A stretch of 64,000 nt of DNA from Castanea sativa. Lineage: Eukaryota > Streptophyta > Magnoliopsida > Fagales > Fagaceae. Of this stretch, positions 12,014 through 23,955 are shown one piece after another. The notes beneath the pieces were generated by a model. The model had not been told where the DNA came from and made no database searches. It worked only from the letters and a program-made list of their open reading frames with translations. The stretch lies in the NCBI RefSeq assembly GCF_040712315.1, contig NC_134020.1:13757751-13821750 (forward strand). The letters run 5' to 3'. Position numbers and translations under genes: made by a program. Each line of letters starts with the position of its first letter. The stretch's first letter is position 1.

Positions 12014-13587
12014 ACAACTCTGGATGCACTCGGTGCGGTGATAGCAGAGGAGGCCACGTGTGAAGATTTGGAAAGATTTCTCATAACCGATGACCCCGAA
12101 AGGTTCTTTCAAGTTGGGATACGGTTACTACACCAAGAGAAGATGGAATTGGTGATGTTTTTAAAAAACAATATCGATGTTTTTGCTTGGGATCCCTATG
12201 AGGCTCCGGGGGTTGACCCAAGCTTCATTTGCCATCATTTGAACGTCAACCCTGCCATTGTTCCCAAGAGGCAACCACCTCGGCGTTCTTTGAAAGAGCA
12301 TTCCGAGGCCGTAAAGGAAGAGGTGCTCAAACTCAAAAGGGCTGGGGCTATTAAAGAAGTTTTCTATCCAGAATGGTTGGCGCACACGGTCGTAGTAAAA
12401 AAGAAGAGCAAAAAGTGGAGAGTATGTGTGGACTTCACAGACCTGAACAAAGCCTGCCCGAAAGACTCGTTCCCGATGCCTCGCATCGATCAGCTAGTGG
12501 ATGCTACGGTCAAGCATCCTCAAATGAGTTTTTTAGATGCCTTCCAGGGTTATCACCAAATACCATTGGCGTTGGGTGATCAGGAGAAAACTGCCTTCAT
12601 TACTCCTACGGGGAATTATCACTATAAAGTGATGCCATTTGGTTTGAAAAATGCAGAGGCTACTTACCAAAGGATGATGACCAGGATGTTCGAATCGTAG
12701 CTGGGGAAGACCATTGAGGTATATGTGGATGATATGGTAGTGAAGAGTAAGACAATACCTATGCATGTGAAAGATTTGGACGACACTTTTCAAACGCTTA
12801 GGAAGTACAAGCTGCACCTTAACGCCTCAAAGTGTTCTTTTGGGGTGGGCTCCGGAAAGTTCCTAGGCTACATGGTGACTCATAAAGGAATAGAGGTAAA
12901 CCCAGCACAGGTCAGAGCCATTCAGAGCCTGCAACCACCTCGGAATCTGAAGGAAGTTCAGAAATTGACCGGGATGACTGCTGCTCTCAGCAGATTTATC
13001 TCTCGGTCCGCTGATAGGTGTATGCCTTTTTTCCAATTGTTAAACAAATGGAAGGGATTCCAATGGTCCGAGGAATGTGCTTTAGCTTTTCAGCAACTTA
13101 AGGAATATCTTTCCCAGCCACCTATCATGTTTTGGCCGGAGGTCAATGAAATCCTGTTCGCATACCTAGCTATAGCTATCTATGCAGTCAGCCTGGTTCT
13201 GATAAGGGACGACGGTGGGGTACAAAGACCGGTTTATTATGTCAGCAAATCTTTAAATGAAGCTGAGGTGCGTTATTTGCCTTTAGAGAAGGCAATTCTG
13301 GCCGTAGTCCATGCTACACAAAAACTTCCTCACTATTTCCTTCCTCACTATTTGCAGTCTTACACCGTCGTGGTTTTGACTCAACTGCCTCTCAAATCAG
13401 TATTACGAAGTACTAACTACTCGGGGAGGGTAGCCAAGTGGGGAACTATTCTGGGAGCTTTCGATATCAAATATATGCCGCGCACCTCGGTGAAGGGCCA
13501 GGTTCTCACTGATTTGGTGGCAGAATTCGCCGAACCATCGTTGGAAGAAACTGCGAAGGAATCGCACATGGATAAAAATCAGTTGGC
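12008..13587 (+). pseudogene. pol: Reverse transcriptase and RNase H of gypsy element 1
   Basis: Same frame as gag-pro. Polymerase motifs: VVVKKKSKKWRVCVDFTDLN near 12390, FLDAFQGYHQI near 12530, MPFGLKNAEATYQ near 12630, catalytic YVDDMVV near 12722, SKCSFGVGSGKFLGYM near 12828. The connection and RNase H follow (RPVYYVSKSLNEAE, LEKAILAVVHATQKL, with the middle catalytic Glu visible). A stop at 12698 (TAG where element 2 has CAG) lies just before YVDD. A shift near 13585 separates it from the second RNase H; in element 2 these are in one frame. It copied genomic RNA to DNA. Confidence 0.9.
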
Positions 13588-14100
13588 ATGATCACAAGCG
13601 AAGGGCCTCCGATTTGGAAAGCGTATGTTGATGGGGTAGCAAACCAGAGGGGATCTGGTGTTGGACTTGTTTTGGTATCCCCTGAGGGAATTACCTTTGA
13701 GAAATCATTGAGATTAGCGTTCTCAACCACTAATAACGAGGCTGAGTACAAAGTTGTCTTGGTCGATATGGATATGGTACGAAGAATGGGGGGAAAGATA
13801 GTTCATATGTCCTCGGATTCTCAATTAGTTGTGGGCCAAGTGACAGGGACCATGGAGGCTAGGGATCCAAGAATGCAAGAGTACCTGACCCAGGTCAAAT
13901 GTTTACAATCCGAGTTTGATTCTTTCATCCTTTCGCACGTTTCTAGAAGTGGAAATACGCATGCGGACTCGTTGGCCACGTTGGCGACGTCCTCAGCTCA
14001 GTGTTTGCCTAGGATTATCCTCGTCGAAGACTTGTTGAAATCGACTTTAACTGCCACAGGTGCCATCCATATCCACCTGATAAGGCCCGGACCTAGCTAG
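13588..14100 (+). pseudogene. Second, archaeal-like RNase H (aRH) of element 1
   Basis: WKAYVDGVANQRGSGVG, NNEAEYKVVL, SSDSQLVVGQV and SRSGNTHADSLATLA show the D-E-D-(H)-D pattern of type I RNase H. It lies between the first RNase H and integrase, the arrangement that defines Tat elements with dual RNase H. Ends at TAG 14098 where element 2 has Trp. Confidence 0.88.
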
Positions 14101-15336
14101 ATGGACCCCGTGGTTTCTTTTCTAAAAAGCGATGTTCTGCCTGAGGAGAAGTCTAAAGTAGATAAAATTCTTCGAAAGGCGCCTCGGTTCTAGTTGTCTG
14201 AGGATCAAAAGTTGTATAAACGCTCCTTTTTCGAACCATACTTGCTGTGTGTACATCCTGAAGCGACGGAGGCACTTTTGGAAGAATTGCACGAGGGAAT
14301 TTGTGGAAGCCATACTGGGGGGAGATCCTTAGCCCATAGAGCTCTGACTCAAGGATATTGGTAGCCCAATATGCAGAGAGAAGCTCAAGACTACGCAAGA
14401 AAATGTGACCAATGCCAAAGATTTGCTCCCAATATTCATCAGCATGGTGGAGTCCTTAATCCTTTGTCTAGTCCTTGGTCATTCGCTCAATGGGGACTGG
14501 ATATAGTTGGGCCTTTTCCGAGGGCTGTGGGAAACAAAAGGTGGCTACTCGTGGGAACTAATTACTTCAACAAGTGGGTTGAAGCTGAGCCCCTATCAAA
14601 TATTAGGGATGTGGACTCCAAGAAATTTATCTGGAAGAACATTATCACTAGATTTAGGGTACTTCACATGCTTATTTCAGATAATGGCATGCAATTTGAT
14701 AGTAAAGCTTTCAGAAAATATTGTAATGATTTGGGTATCACAAATAGATACTCCACTCCCGCTTATCCTCAGGGAAATGGGCAGGCCGAGGCCGTTAACA
14801 AAGTTATAATCAGTGGACTTAAGAAGAGGCTGGATGACGCAAAGGGTAAATGGGTAGAGGAATTGCCACACGTTTTGTGGACATATCGGACTACGCCACA
14901 AAGATCCATGGGAGAAACACCTTTCTCCATGACCTACGGGGCCGAGGTAGTAATACCTTTGGAATCTGGGTTTCCCACATTAAGGACGAATTCTTTCAGC
15001 CTGGGAAATAACGATGGCATCCTGGAAAGAAGCCTGGATCTGGTTAAGGAATGGTGAGAGGCCGCTATGGTCCAAATGGTTTATTATCAGCAGAAGCTCA
15101 AACGAGGATATGATGCTCACGTGAAGCTGAGGCCACTAGCGCCTAGGGATTTGGTGTTGAGGAAAGTCATGGGTACTGCCAAAAATACAACGTGGGGAAA
15201 GCTAGCACCAAATTAGGAAGGACCTTATCGGATCATTTCTGTAGCGGGCATAGGGTCATATCGCTTAGCTGATCTAGATGAAAAAATTGTACAACGCCCT
15301 TGGAATGTAAACAACCTACGAAGGTATTATTATTAA
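14101..15336 (+). pseudogene. Integrase of gypsy element 1
   Basis: Zinc-binding HHCC part: ELHEGICGSHTGGRSLAHR near 14290 and CDQCQRF near 14410. Core: WGLDIVGPFPR, ISDNGMQFDSKAF and NGQAEAVNK carry the D, D and E of the catalytic triad. C-terminal part runs through GETPFSMTYGAE, KLRPLAPRDLVLRKV and WNVNNLRRYYY to the natural TAA at 15334. Stops at 14191, 14362, 15055 and 15214 interrupt it. It joined the element DNA to the chromosome. Element 2 carries the same reading order. Confidence 0.9.
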
Positions 15337-15399
15337 TAAAAAGCATTTTTGTTGTTCGTTGTTTAAATTATCATTATACAGTTCGATTTACTTATTGCT

Positions 15400-15840
15400 A
15401 CTCATAGATGTCAAACAGAAACTTGGTCATATATGGTCCTCGGACCACATACCTTGTGGAAATTGATGTCCTATTGACTGTTAAACAGAACCTTAGTTAT
15501 GTCGGGTCCTCAGACCTTCTACTTTGGGGAAATTAACATTTCAAGTCACTATTTCTAGATGTCAAACAGAAACTTGGTCATGTATGGTCCTCGGACCACA
15601 TACCTTGTGGAAATTGATGTCCTATTGACTGTTAAACAAAACCTTAGTTATGTCGGGTCCTCAGACCTTCTACTTTGGGGAAATTAACATTTCAAGTCAC
15701 TATATCTAGATGTCAAACAGAAACTTGGTCATGTATGGTCCTCGGACCACATACCTTGTGGAAATTGATGTCCAATTGACTGTTAAACAGAACCTTAGTT
15801 ATGTCGGGTCCTCGGACCCTCTACTTCTGTAAAATTAGCA
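15400..15840. repeat. Tandem array in element 1, ~151-bp unit, 3 copies
   Basis: Blocks containing GGTCCTCGGACC recur at 15437, 15590 and 15740, each with a half-unit partner (GGGTCCTCAGACC type) at 15506, 15657 and 15808. The unit is thus a dimer of two diverged ~75-bp subrepeats. It lies between the 3' end of pol and the 3' end of the antisense gene, the same place as the longer array in element 2. Confidence 0.9.
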
Positions 15841-16282
15841 GAAACCATAAGACACGAGTGTTGATGCATTGAGGAGCCACGGTAAGTTTGATGGATTGCT
15901 TTATGCCCCAACTAAATGCTAAAGTTCAGTTTTAGATTGTGTATTGTTGTATTACATGTATTATGGTTTTGAGGCATGATTTACATATATGCACCAAGTG
16001 TATGTACTTTTATTTGAAGCTACTGCTAATCGAAATGTTGTAATGACATTAGTATTGTTGTAATAAAGGTTGAAAGCTAGTCGAAAATTGAATCTTCAAA
16101 ATTTCTCATTAATTTTTGTCAATGAATACATCGAAGATAAAATTTTGAAATAAAAATTAAAAAAAAAAAAAAAGAAACTGGGCCTTAAGGAAAGTCCTAA
16201 TACAAAACAAAACAAAACTGAAACTAATACAAAAAAAAACTTATCACAAAAAGGAAAAAGGGAGTCCCAAGTGGCCTGAGCC
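15841..16282. other. Spacer between the convergent pol and antisense gene of element 1
   Basis: AT-rich, no reading frame. Contains A-rich tracts near 16158 and possible polyadenylation signals for both strands. Confidence 0.5.
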
Positions 16283-18893
16283 TTAAGCCTTGGAAGAAGG
16301 GTCCTGCTCGGAAGTGTTGGCAGCCTCTTTCGATTTGCTGTCCTCTTCTGTTTGTTTCAGCTCTGCTTCGAATGAGGACTGGACTTGTTTCCCTTTGGCT
16401 CTTGCCACTGGTGGAGGGACATTGGGCTCGGCATTCTGACTTGTAGGCTTCTCGGCTCTGTTGCCTTGTTCCTTCTCTTTGTCAGAACCAGCAGGTTCTT
16501 TAGGAGATGGAATGGGCAGTGGAATCATGGATGGATGCGTTGAAGGCGCCGTCTCGGGGGTAGGTGCGACAGGAGGAAGCTCTTCAAGCACCTGGATGTC
16601 CTAGGGAAGCCAAATGTTTTCAGGCTTCCTCAACTCGGAAGTTGTGGGAATCCCTGCCACATTTAGAGCTTCCGCCCACACTTGTTGGCAGTACTCCCGG
16701 CACAGCTCGGCGAACTCCTCTGTCAATTGGTTTTCTGTCGCCTCCACCCCTTCTTTGTAAGCAGCCTTCTTCGCAGCCTCCATGCTGTCCTTGAAGGTAC
16801 GAGCCTCTTCCCTCATCCTAGCAAGCTCCTTCTTCAGGTCGGAGTTTTCTTGCTGGGCTTTGGACAAGTCCTCGTCCTTCTGACGCAGAAGCTTGCGTTG
16901 CCCCTCCACCTGGGTCCTCATCGTCTTCAGGCTGGCCTCGGTACCATCCCTCTCCCTCTTCTGCTCTGCCAACAGCGTGGTTAAGTTCTCGTTCTGCACA
17001 AAAGCTTGGCCTAGGGACTTCTCGGTCTCCTGCCTGACCTCAAGTTCAGCTGCAGCTTTCTTCCGAGAGTCTTCCACCCACTTCTCGGCAGCAAAGACTT
17101 CTTGAATGGCCTGCGTTAAAATATTAAAATAAATGCATTATTGTTAAAGCAAATTCAAAGTACATGAGAACAATTTGCTCGTTAAAGTGTAGTGAAAGCA
17201 GTAAGATGGGGGTAAACACGAGACACTCACCAAAGCTAAGTCCCTTTTGAGTGAGAGAAAAAGATGTGGTTGGTTCATCTTGTCCAGGACATCCATGTCC
17301 AGGACATCCATGTCCTTCGGCAGAAGAAGAGGCCGTTCCAAAGCCTCAGCCAAGTGGTGGGTGTGATCTTACTGGAACGCCCTAATACTGGATTAGCAAG
17401 AGATTGGTGCCCCATCTAGCTTCAGCTCGGGAGACCAGTTGGCCAATGTACGGCATACCTCGGCCAGGTCACGATTCTCCCCACTTTCCACTAAAAAGGC
17501 ACATCCCTTACCTTTGCCAGTTTTCTGTTGTTGTTGTTGTTGTTTTAGTTTCTTCTGCCTCTCCGCATCTGCCTTCTCGGCCTCATTTTTCCTCTTCTTC
17601 TTAGGCTCCGGAATGGGAAGCTTAGGATCGAAGGAAGGAGGGAGTGGTGGCAAGGATGGAGGGATCTGTGACCCACCTACGTCCTTGTTAGAGGCTTTCA
17701 AGCCCCTCTTCGACATCAGCTTCCTAAGAGTTGACATATCGTCTTCTTCAGAGCTAGAGTCGGGCTGTGCAATTATCAGACCTTTTATGCCCGAAGTTTC
17801 TGTGGGCACGTGCTCTTCGTCCGAGAGGATGACGAGTTGATCCTCTCGAGGTCTCTCAGCTTCTTCGAGGTGAAACTGGTCAATCTCCTCGTCCAACGAT
17901 TGTTGCGAAGACGCAGGTTCTTCTCGGACGGCTATTGTCTGGGAATGTGCCAAGAGAGGAATTGCTACGATGGGGTGAGAGTATAGAATGATGGAAGGGT
18001 CGTCTGGGAGTTTATGGTCAGAAAGGAAGCCTCGTCGAGAAACGTCTATCCTTCTGCGTCGTTTGTCTCCCGCAGTGATCGCGTTGTCAATCTCCTGGAA
18101 GTCGTCTGACAAAGGATCGTATCCTAATATCAGGTGGGCTGCTCTCACTTGTAGGTCTTCGCTAACGAAGACTTCGGAGCGAAGAACGCGATTGAGGTCT
18201 GTGACGTTACAAAGGCTTAAACACGGACGTACGTGTTGTTTATCTGTGATAAAACATCCGTGGAGACGAGCATGGTTAGATTAGCGATAAATATCAAAGG
18301 AAAGTGCAATAATATGCAATGTAATAAAGAACGGTAAAGATAATGGGATTAAGTCATGGGTTAGGGAATCTAACTCCTATGGAGTCACACCTAAGTCTCC
18401 CCATTCGACTCGGCAGTGAGGACCATCAGAACAGTTTCCCGAGGCGATGAGATAGTCGTCTTTCATGCCTTTGTTGGACTTGGGAAGACAAAAATATGAG
18501 TCTAAAAATGCTAGACCTGGATTTAAGGTAGTATCCTACACTTTTAAGTTTATGGCACTCGTACATGTAAACAACGTCATGCCATGTGAGGTTCAGACCC
18601 ATTTGCTCGTTTAAAGCATCGACACAACCTAAGACTCTAAATACATTTAGCGTGCACTGATCTGGGCATAACCTATGGTTGCGTAGGTATTCGTTGGTTA
18701 TGTTTTTCATGGGGAGGGTCATCTTACCTTCTAGGAAGGCGATGATGGGGATGATAACTTCTCCCTCTCTCCTAGCGTTACCTATGGCTTCTACTAGGCA
18801 GTATCTTAAGCCTACGTCTTGGGAAATCCGATATTTGGCCCGAAAACCCTCCATACCGGTGTCGGTATCTACTAAACACTTAAATCTACCCGT
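16283..18893 (-). pseudogene. Antisense multi-exon gene of element 1 (nuclear-like coiled-coil protein)
   Basis: Read on the minus strand. Exon 1 18893-18391, intron 18390-18244, exon 2 18243-17231, intron 17230-17111, exon 3 17110-16283. Both introns are GT...AG and have the same positions and phases as in element 2. Exon 1 holds a globular domain (EVIIPIIAFLEGKMTLPM, EYLRNHRLCPDQC, NEQMGLNLTWHDVV). Exon 2 is acidic, then has PKKKRK (17588-17605) and a Gln run; exon 3 is a coiled coil of about 150 residues and a Pro-rich tail. Defects: ACG at the expected start, one extra T near 18495, stops at 17393, ~17363 and 16601. Antisense ORFs are known in Tat elements; function unknown. A match to the 'putative gypsy type transposon' family is plausible, unverified. 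Confidence 0.75.
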
Positions 18894-19084
18894 TTGGTGG
18901 GAGTGAGAACGAAAATTTAGAGAAGGGAAGGGGTCTAGATGGTGGCCAAGGACTGAAGCCGAGAAGAAATGAGTAAAGGAAGTTGAAAACTTACGGGAAA
19001 TAATTAGGCGATTCTTCACGAGCTTCTTGAGAGGAAAGATAATGATTAACTCTTAGATGTGATTGATTTATGAAAGAATGGATG

Positions 19085-19205
19085 GAGATACGAATTTCTA
19101 GGCGTTTTGACGTGTGGGAGGCGGCCTCGAATCAAAATTATCCCACCCAATTTTTTTAAGACAAACCTAGGCCGTTGGATGCGTATCTCACCATTAAACG
19201 TGGAG
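19085..19205 (-). promoter_or_regulatory. Conserved block upstream of the antisense gene, element 1
   Basis: On the minus strand the words GGTGAGAT, CATCCAACGG, TTCGAGGCCGC and CACACGTC occur in the same order and spacing as in element 2 (43985-44085). It lies between the 3' LTR and the antisense start, where a promoter for that gene would be. A TATA box is not obvious. Confidence 0.4.
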
Positions 19206-19378
19206 GACAAGACGTAACTTGCGGTCATAAATGCGAGCGTTTCGGGTTTCGAAGCGTCAGAGGCAGTTTTGAAGGAATGAAAGGACCCTTACACATGTGC
19301 CGGTTTGCAAAGTGTGTGGAAGGTGCATTGTTGGCTCAAAACTCCATTTCTCTCCTCGGACGGGAGGGAAAAATGAAG

Positions 19379-19392
19379 TTTTGAGGGACTAT
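19379..19392 (+). promoter_or_regulatory. Polypurine tract region of element 1
   Basis: TTTTGAGGGACTAT ends at the 3' LTR; element 2 has TTTTGAGGGGCTAT at the same place. The purine run is short. Confidence 0.5.
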
Positions 19393-20168
19393 TGTGGGGT
19401 GTAAAAATGCTTGAAGGCACGTTTGGGCCTTGGGCCTGGTTAGTTGGTATAAGTCTATTCAATTAGAGTCTTCTGGGCCCACAGGTTAGTCCGCACTACA
19501 ATGGTCCGAGAAGTAGTCCGAGGTGGAGTATCTCCTCGAACAAGCCCAATAAAGGCCATGGGACTTGCTAAAGGGATTAGAGACTGAATTCTGGAAGGTC
19601 TGTTGGGTAAAGGCGTGATCCAAGCACCCGTTAGAAGCACGAACGTGGGAGAAGTATCTGAAGAAAAAGCTGCTACCACCGCATTAAAGGCCCTGCATCT
19701 ACCTCCCTAGCCGCATTAATGGGGAAATGACCTCTGAACAGTAGTATTCAGCCTTCCAGCTATTATTTGAAGACTTTAAGAAGGTGGTGGATGTGACAAG
19801 TATCTAGGAGGAAGATCTGTGTTACACGTGGATGAAATAGGGAAGAAGAAGAAGGATATAAGAAGATGAGAGAGGAAAGAAGAGGGGGATCTCTTTTTTG
19901 AAAACTAAAAATTGTAATCTTTTGTTTAGAGAAAGAAAGGCTATACAAAGTGTCATCGGCTTACGTCCGAGGAGGGTTTTTTGTCACATTCATCTATTAC
20001 TTGCATAGCCTGCGGCATTCTAGCCTGCGGCATTCTAGCCTGTTTATCAACTTTCCAATATCCCTAACCTAGGTTTCAAACCCATACTCTACAAATTTCA
20101 TTGTATAAGGCTCTTTGGGCCTGAGCCCATCACTCGTTTTGGATCCGGGTACAAATTGTGCACTTACA
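19393..20168 (+). repeat. 3' LTR of gypsy element 1
   Basis: Matches 9187-9946 end to end, with roughly 40 differences by eye and a short tandem duplication (CCTGCGGCATTCTAG) near 20010. Followed by TATAT as at the 5' side. Confidence 0.93.
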
Positions 20169-22140
20169 TATATACATACACACTAACTTTAAAATGTTAT
20201 GAAATACAAGACTTTCATTGCTTTAGGAAGAAAGAAAAATATTATAAATAGTTAGACTCCTAATACAATTGGACAACATGGTTAATATGAAAAAGAAATT
20301 AAATATAAATGGTTAAAATAAACTTTTTGAAACATAAATGCTAAAATTAAACATAACCCAAAACTTTTTAAGGGCCAAAATTGTGGTTTAGCTTTTCAAA
20401 AAAAAAAAAAAAAAGACCTGAAAATAAAATATTATATTCAAGTTTTTCATGTGACGATTGTATGATAAGGATTTCAACATCAAACAAAATCAATAATTTT
20501 CATAATATTTACCTGAAATAGAAAAAACTAATATATATATACACACACACACACAATATATATATATATATATATATTAATAGTCAAAATTTAGAGAAAA
20601 TTCAATCAAAATTAAATAACATTTGACCCGTTGGGTTAGTATTCAACTCATGGAACCCATTTGACCCGTTTAATTAAACATATTACCAATATACCATTCA
20701 AACCCTAGGTATATAAAATTATTAGTTGTTATGATTTATTTTCTTTGACATATTGTGATTGATTATTTGTGATATTAAAATATGTTTTAATTTTAAATAA
20801 TTATTTGTGATATAGTTACTCATTAATTCTAAATTTTATATTAAAAATATTTATTTATTTTCATAATTTTTTTATTTTGATAAACAGATCGACACGACTG
20901 ACATGTTTAATAAATGGGTTGTGTTAAGATTGAGGAATCCTAACCTATTTAATAAACATGTCGAATTAGTATTTACTCGTATAGTTAGATACTCGTGAGT
21001 TAACACGACACGAACCCAACACGAAAATACAAATTGTCATTACTAGTGTTATGTCACCGACCATACATGATACAGCACCATTTTTTTTTATTGCAAAACA
21101 ATAATTTCCATTATTCATCATTATAGAAATATCCATATAACGTGGTTCATGCTTTCTATTTGAAAGCCACAATAATGGCACAGGGCGGGACTCTATTGAG
21201 TGGTTGTAAGAACATCAAACCCGTAAAACCCTTTAAAACAATTCATATTAAACTTAATAGGAATTAACAATTATCAAATTGTAATCAATTGGTGGAGTTT
21301 TTAGATGCCACATTTTCTTTACTCTTTTTTTATTGCAAAATTTTAAGTTGCCAGTGTCTGACCCCCAAAGGCAAAAAAAACAAAAGTTTTATTAGTCACT
21401 TTCCCTTCAAACCGTAGATTTATTCAAAAAACGTGGTCTCTGTCGTGGGATGTAAAGCGCTGACTAGTGTTTAGACGGAAATATCAAAGCTGACAGTACA
21501 GCAAACAAAATAATAAAGCAAAAAGAAGGAAAAATAAAATAAAAGCTCTGAATATCTGAGTCTTGACCTGGGCAAAGGTGTGGTTGAGAATTAAGATTTG
21601 TTAACAGATTGAGGAGGTAAAGCAATCCTACTATCCTAGCCCGTGACACGTTCCCACCAATCAGTCATTTTGGCTTCTTAAACTATCTCAAACGGTACTT
21701 CTCGGGAATCGCCCATTGGATCTCATACCTAGGTACGGCCCTAGCTGCTCCCACATGTCTTCTGAACTTTTTATTATTCCATTTTGGACATAACTTTAAC
21801 ATGTAGTCAAAAGTATCAAACTCATCTCCACTACACATCTTTGATTTCATTCTCTCAACCGTTAAATTAAATCTACTCCATAACTAATTTGCATCGGATG
21901 CTAGATTTGAAGCTCAAATCCTTCGATTCTTTTCACTTTGACGGTCACAGTTACTTTCGTGCAAACCCACAATTTTCTTCTTTTAACTACTAAATAATTG
22001 GTCATGTTCGAATTGTAACAAATATTAGGATACAAAAATTGCACTACCAAAATTTCTCCATCAACTAAGTTAGAATAGGGATTTAATCATTTATACCGTA
22101 AATTTTTTTTTTTAATAAAATTTGACTATAAACTTAATTG

Positions 22141-22320
22141 TAATCAATAACTATAATTTCTAATAAAAAAATTAATATTGTTACATATTTCAATAATTTA
22201 ACTTAATTAATATTGTTACATATTTCAATAATTTAACTTAATTGTAATCAATAGCTACAATTTCTAATTAAAAAAATTAATATTGTTACATATTTCAATA
22301 ATTTAACTGTTGAATTACAT
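22141..22320. repeat. Local tandem repeat, AT-rich, 3 copies
   Basis: The phrase TTAATATTGTTACATATTTC followed by AATAATTTAACT occurs three times, with part of its flank TAATCAATAnCTAnAATTTC twice. Confidence 0.85.
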
Positions 22321-22484
22321 ATTTTTTATATTATTGACATGGATATCAAACTTTGTGTCAATTAAATGTTTTTAAATCGATTCAAAATTTAAATTTTTAT
22401 GCATAATTTTATATTATAAAAATTTAAAATTTAAACATTTTATTAATGAAATAGTTATTAATTTTTTATTTTAAATTTTTTTTC

Positions 22485-22986
22485 TAAATATGAAGAATAC
22501 AAATATATATATATAGATATAACTTAATGATTGATTCGTTAAAACTTATATCTAACAAAAAGATTAATTTAACTGGTAAAATTTCTTATAATTGAATAAG
22601 AAATTTAGGATTCAATTATAGCATACATCAAATATTGATTGGTGTCTTAATTTGATAGTAAGAATGGTGGAAACTTTATAAATAAAATTATAGAATTGTA
22701 GGCTTTTTTAAAGATAGTATTTTTTTAAATTTTCAAATATGAAGAATACAAGGGAAAAAATATAATATAACGGTGAATTTGTTAAAATTTATATTTAACA
22801 AAAAGACTAATTTAACTTATAAAATTTTTTATAATGAAATAATAAAATATAAAATTTAATTATAACTCACCTCAAATATTGATTAATATTTTAATTAATA
22901 TTTTAATTTGATAATAAGAAGTAAAATTATATTTTATAAATAAATAAATATATCATAAAATTGTAGGTTTTTTTTTAAGATAGTAA
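22485..22986. repeat. ~250-bp tandem duplication, diverged
   Basis: Copy 1 (about 22485-22722) and copy 2 (about 22735-22986) share AAATATGAAGAATACAA, AACAAAAAGAnTAATTTAAC, CAAATATTGATT and AAATTnTAGGnTTTTTTTnAAGATAGTA in the same order. Confidence 0.8.
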
Positions 22987-23799
22987 AAAGAGTCTAGAAA
23001 CGGATATTGTTGATTTATTATGCAACGTACGGTCCACACCCACCATGCTCCTCGTGAAAACCAAGATATCAATAACATGTCCTAACCATCCCCTGCATCA
23101 TGTGATTGCTTTTGACATCCACCACTACACACGTGGCCCCACTTTGGAAAACGTATAATCCTTTCGAGATCTCAATTTTTTTTTTAATAAAATAAAGAAA
23201 AAGAAAAATCAGCTTCGGCGCCTAAAGAGAAGAAAAAATAGTAGTAGTAGTAATCTAGAAAGATTGACACGTGGAAACGTGCAAGGAAGGTCAAGTTGAC
23301 AAATTCGGCATTTAATTTTTGGACCTGGCAACGTTAAGAGCTGACACGACAACCAAATCAGACCGTGGAAACAGCGGCTTGGCTACGTTAGACTGAGTGG
23401 GACATGTCAAGTGGGAGGTGTGTAATCAATGCAATGTTTTGATCGTTGCTTCTGGATCCTGCTCGACCCAGCTGAGCTAAGGCCTCTCTCTCTCTCTCTT
23501 TCTCTCTTTCTCTCTCCATTCGGCTCTGGGACCAGGAAAGGTACACTATATTGGTGGGTCCACTAGTGTGAAAGAAATGTGAGGGGATCTGGAATAGGTA
23601 TCGTATCCTATGCCGACCCACATAAAAAATAAATAAATGTGAATGAAAAGAAAAGGTATCGTATTTCATCAAAAAAAAAAAAAGGTATCGTATTGAAGGG
23701 GTTTCCGACAATATTGAAAGAGTACGGTGGTACAAACGAGGGGACTTTGGATCAGGATGTCGCCCATTCCGGCATAAAATATTAAACCATCTGATTAAT

Positions 23800-23955
23800 G
23801 TGTGTTCTAAGAATACACGTTAACTTATCTATTTTTTTAAAAAAAAATTTGGAAGTTAAAAATGTTGTCAAAATTTTTTCAATTTCAAAAAAAATTTTTC
23901 AAAAATAATAAATTATTGTGTACCCTTCAAATACATATCAACAAAATTCAATATA
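23800..23955. repeat. Small interspersed repeat (MITE-like), copy 1
   Basis: Shares CTGTCAAAATnTTTTCAATT-like and ATAAATTATTGTGTACC blocks with 40375-40500. Each copy has loosely inverted ends. Superfamily not assigned. Confidence 0.4.

Larger units (their letters stand above)
9187..20168 (+). mobile_element. Gypsy element 1: complete but inactive Tat-type LTR retrotransposon
   Basis: An 11.0 kb element bounded by LTRs at 9187-9946 and 19393-20168 and flanked by TATAT (9182-9186 and 20169-20173). Order: primer-binding site, gag, protease, leaky UAG, reverse transcriptase, RNase H, second RNase H, integrase, tandem repeats, antisense gene, polypurine tract, LTR. Two RNase H domains in the order RT-RH-aRH-IN are known from the Tat lineage of plant Ty3/gypsy elements. 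Roughly 5% LTR divergence by eye, twelve extra in-frame stops in gag-pol and one frameshift show it is older than element 2 and dead. Confidence 0.93.

Noticed and set aside
17439..17840. 133-codon plus-strand frame rich in Cys and Phe
   Set aside because: It is the complement of the Gln run and acidic region of the antisense gene.
23129..23274. Two ACACGTGG boxes as a promoter
   Set aside because: No gene with support lies within reach downstream; the next feature is the MULE at 24354.
23388..23735. 115-codon minus-strand frame with Arg/Glu repeats
   Set aside because: The repeated residues come from a (CT)n/(GA)n tract; nothing else supports a gene.
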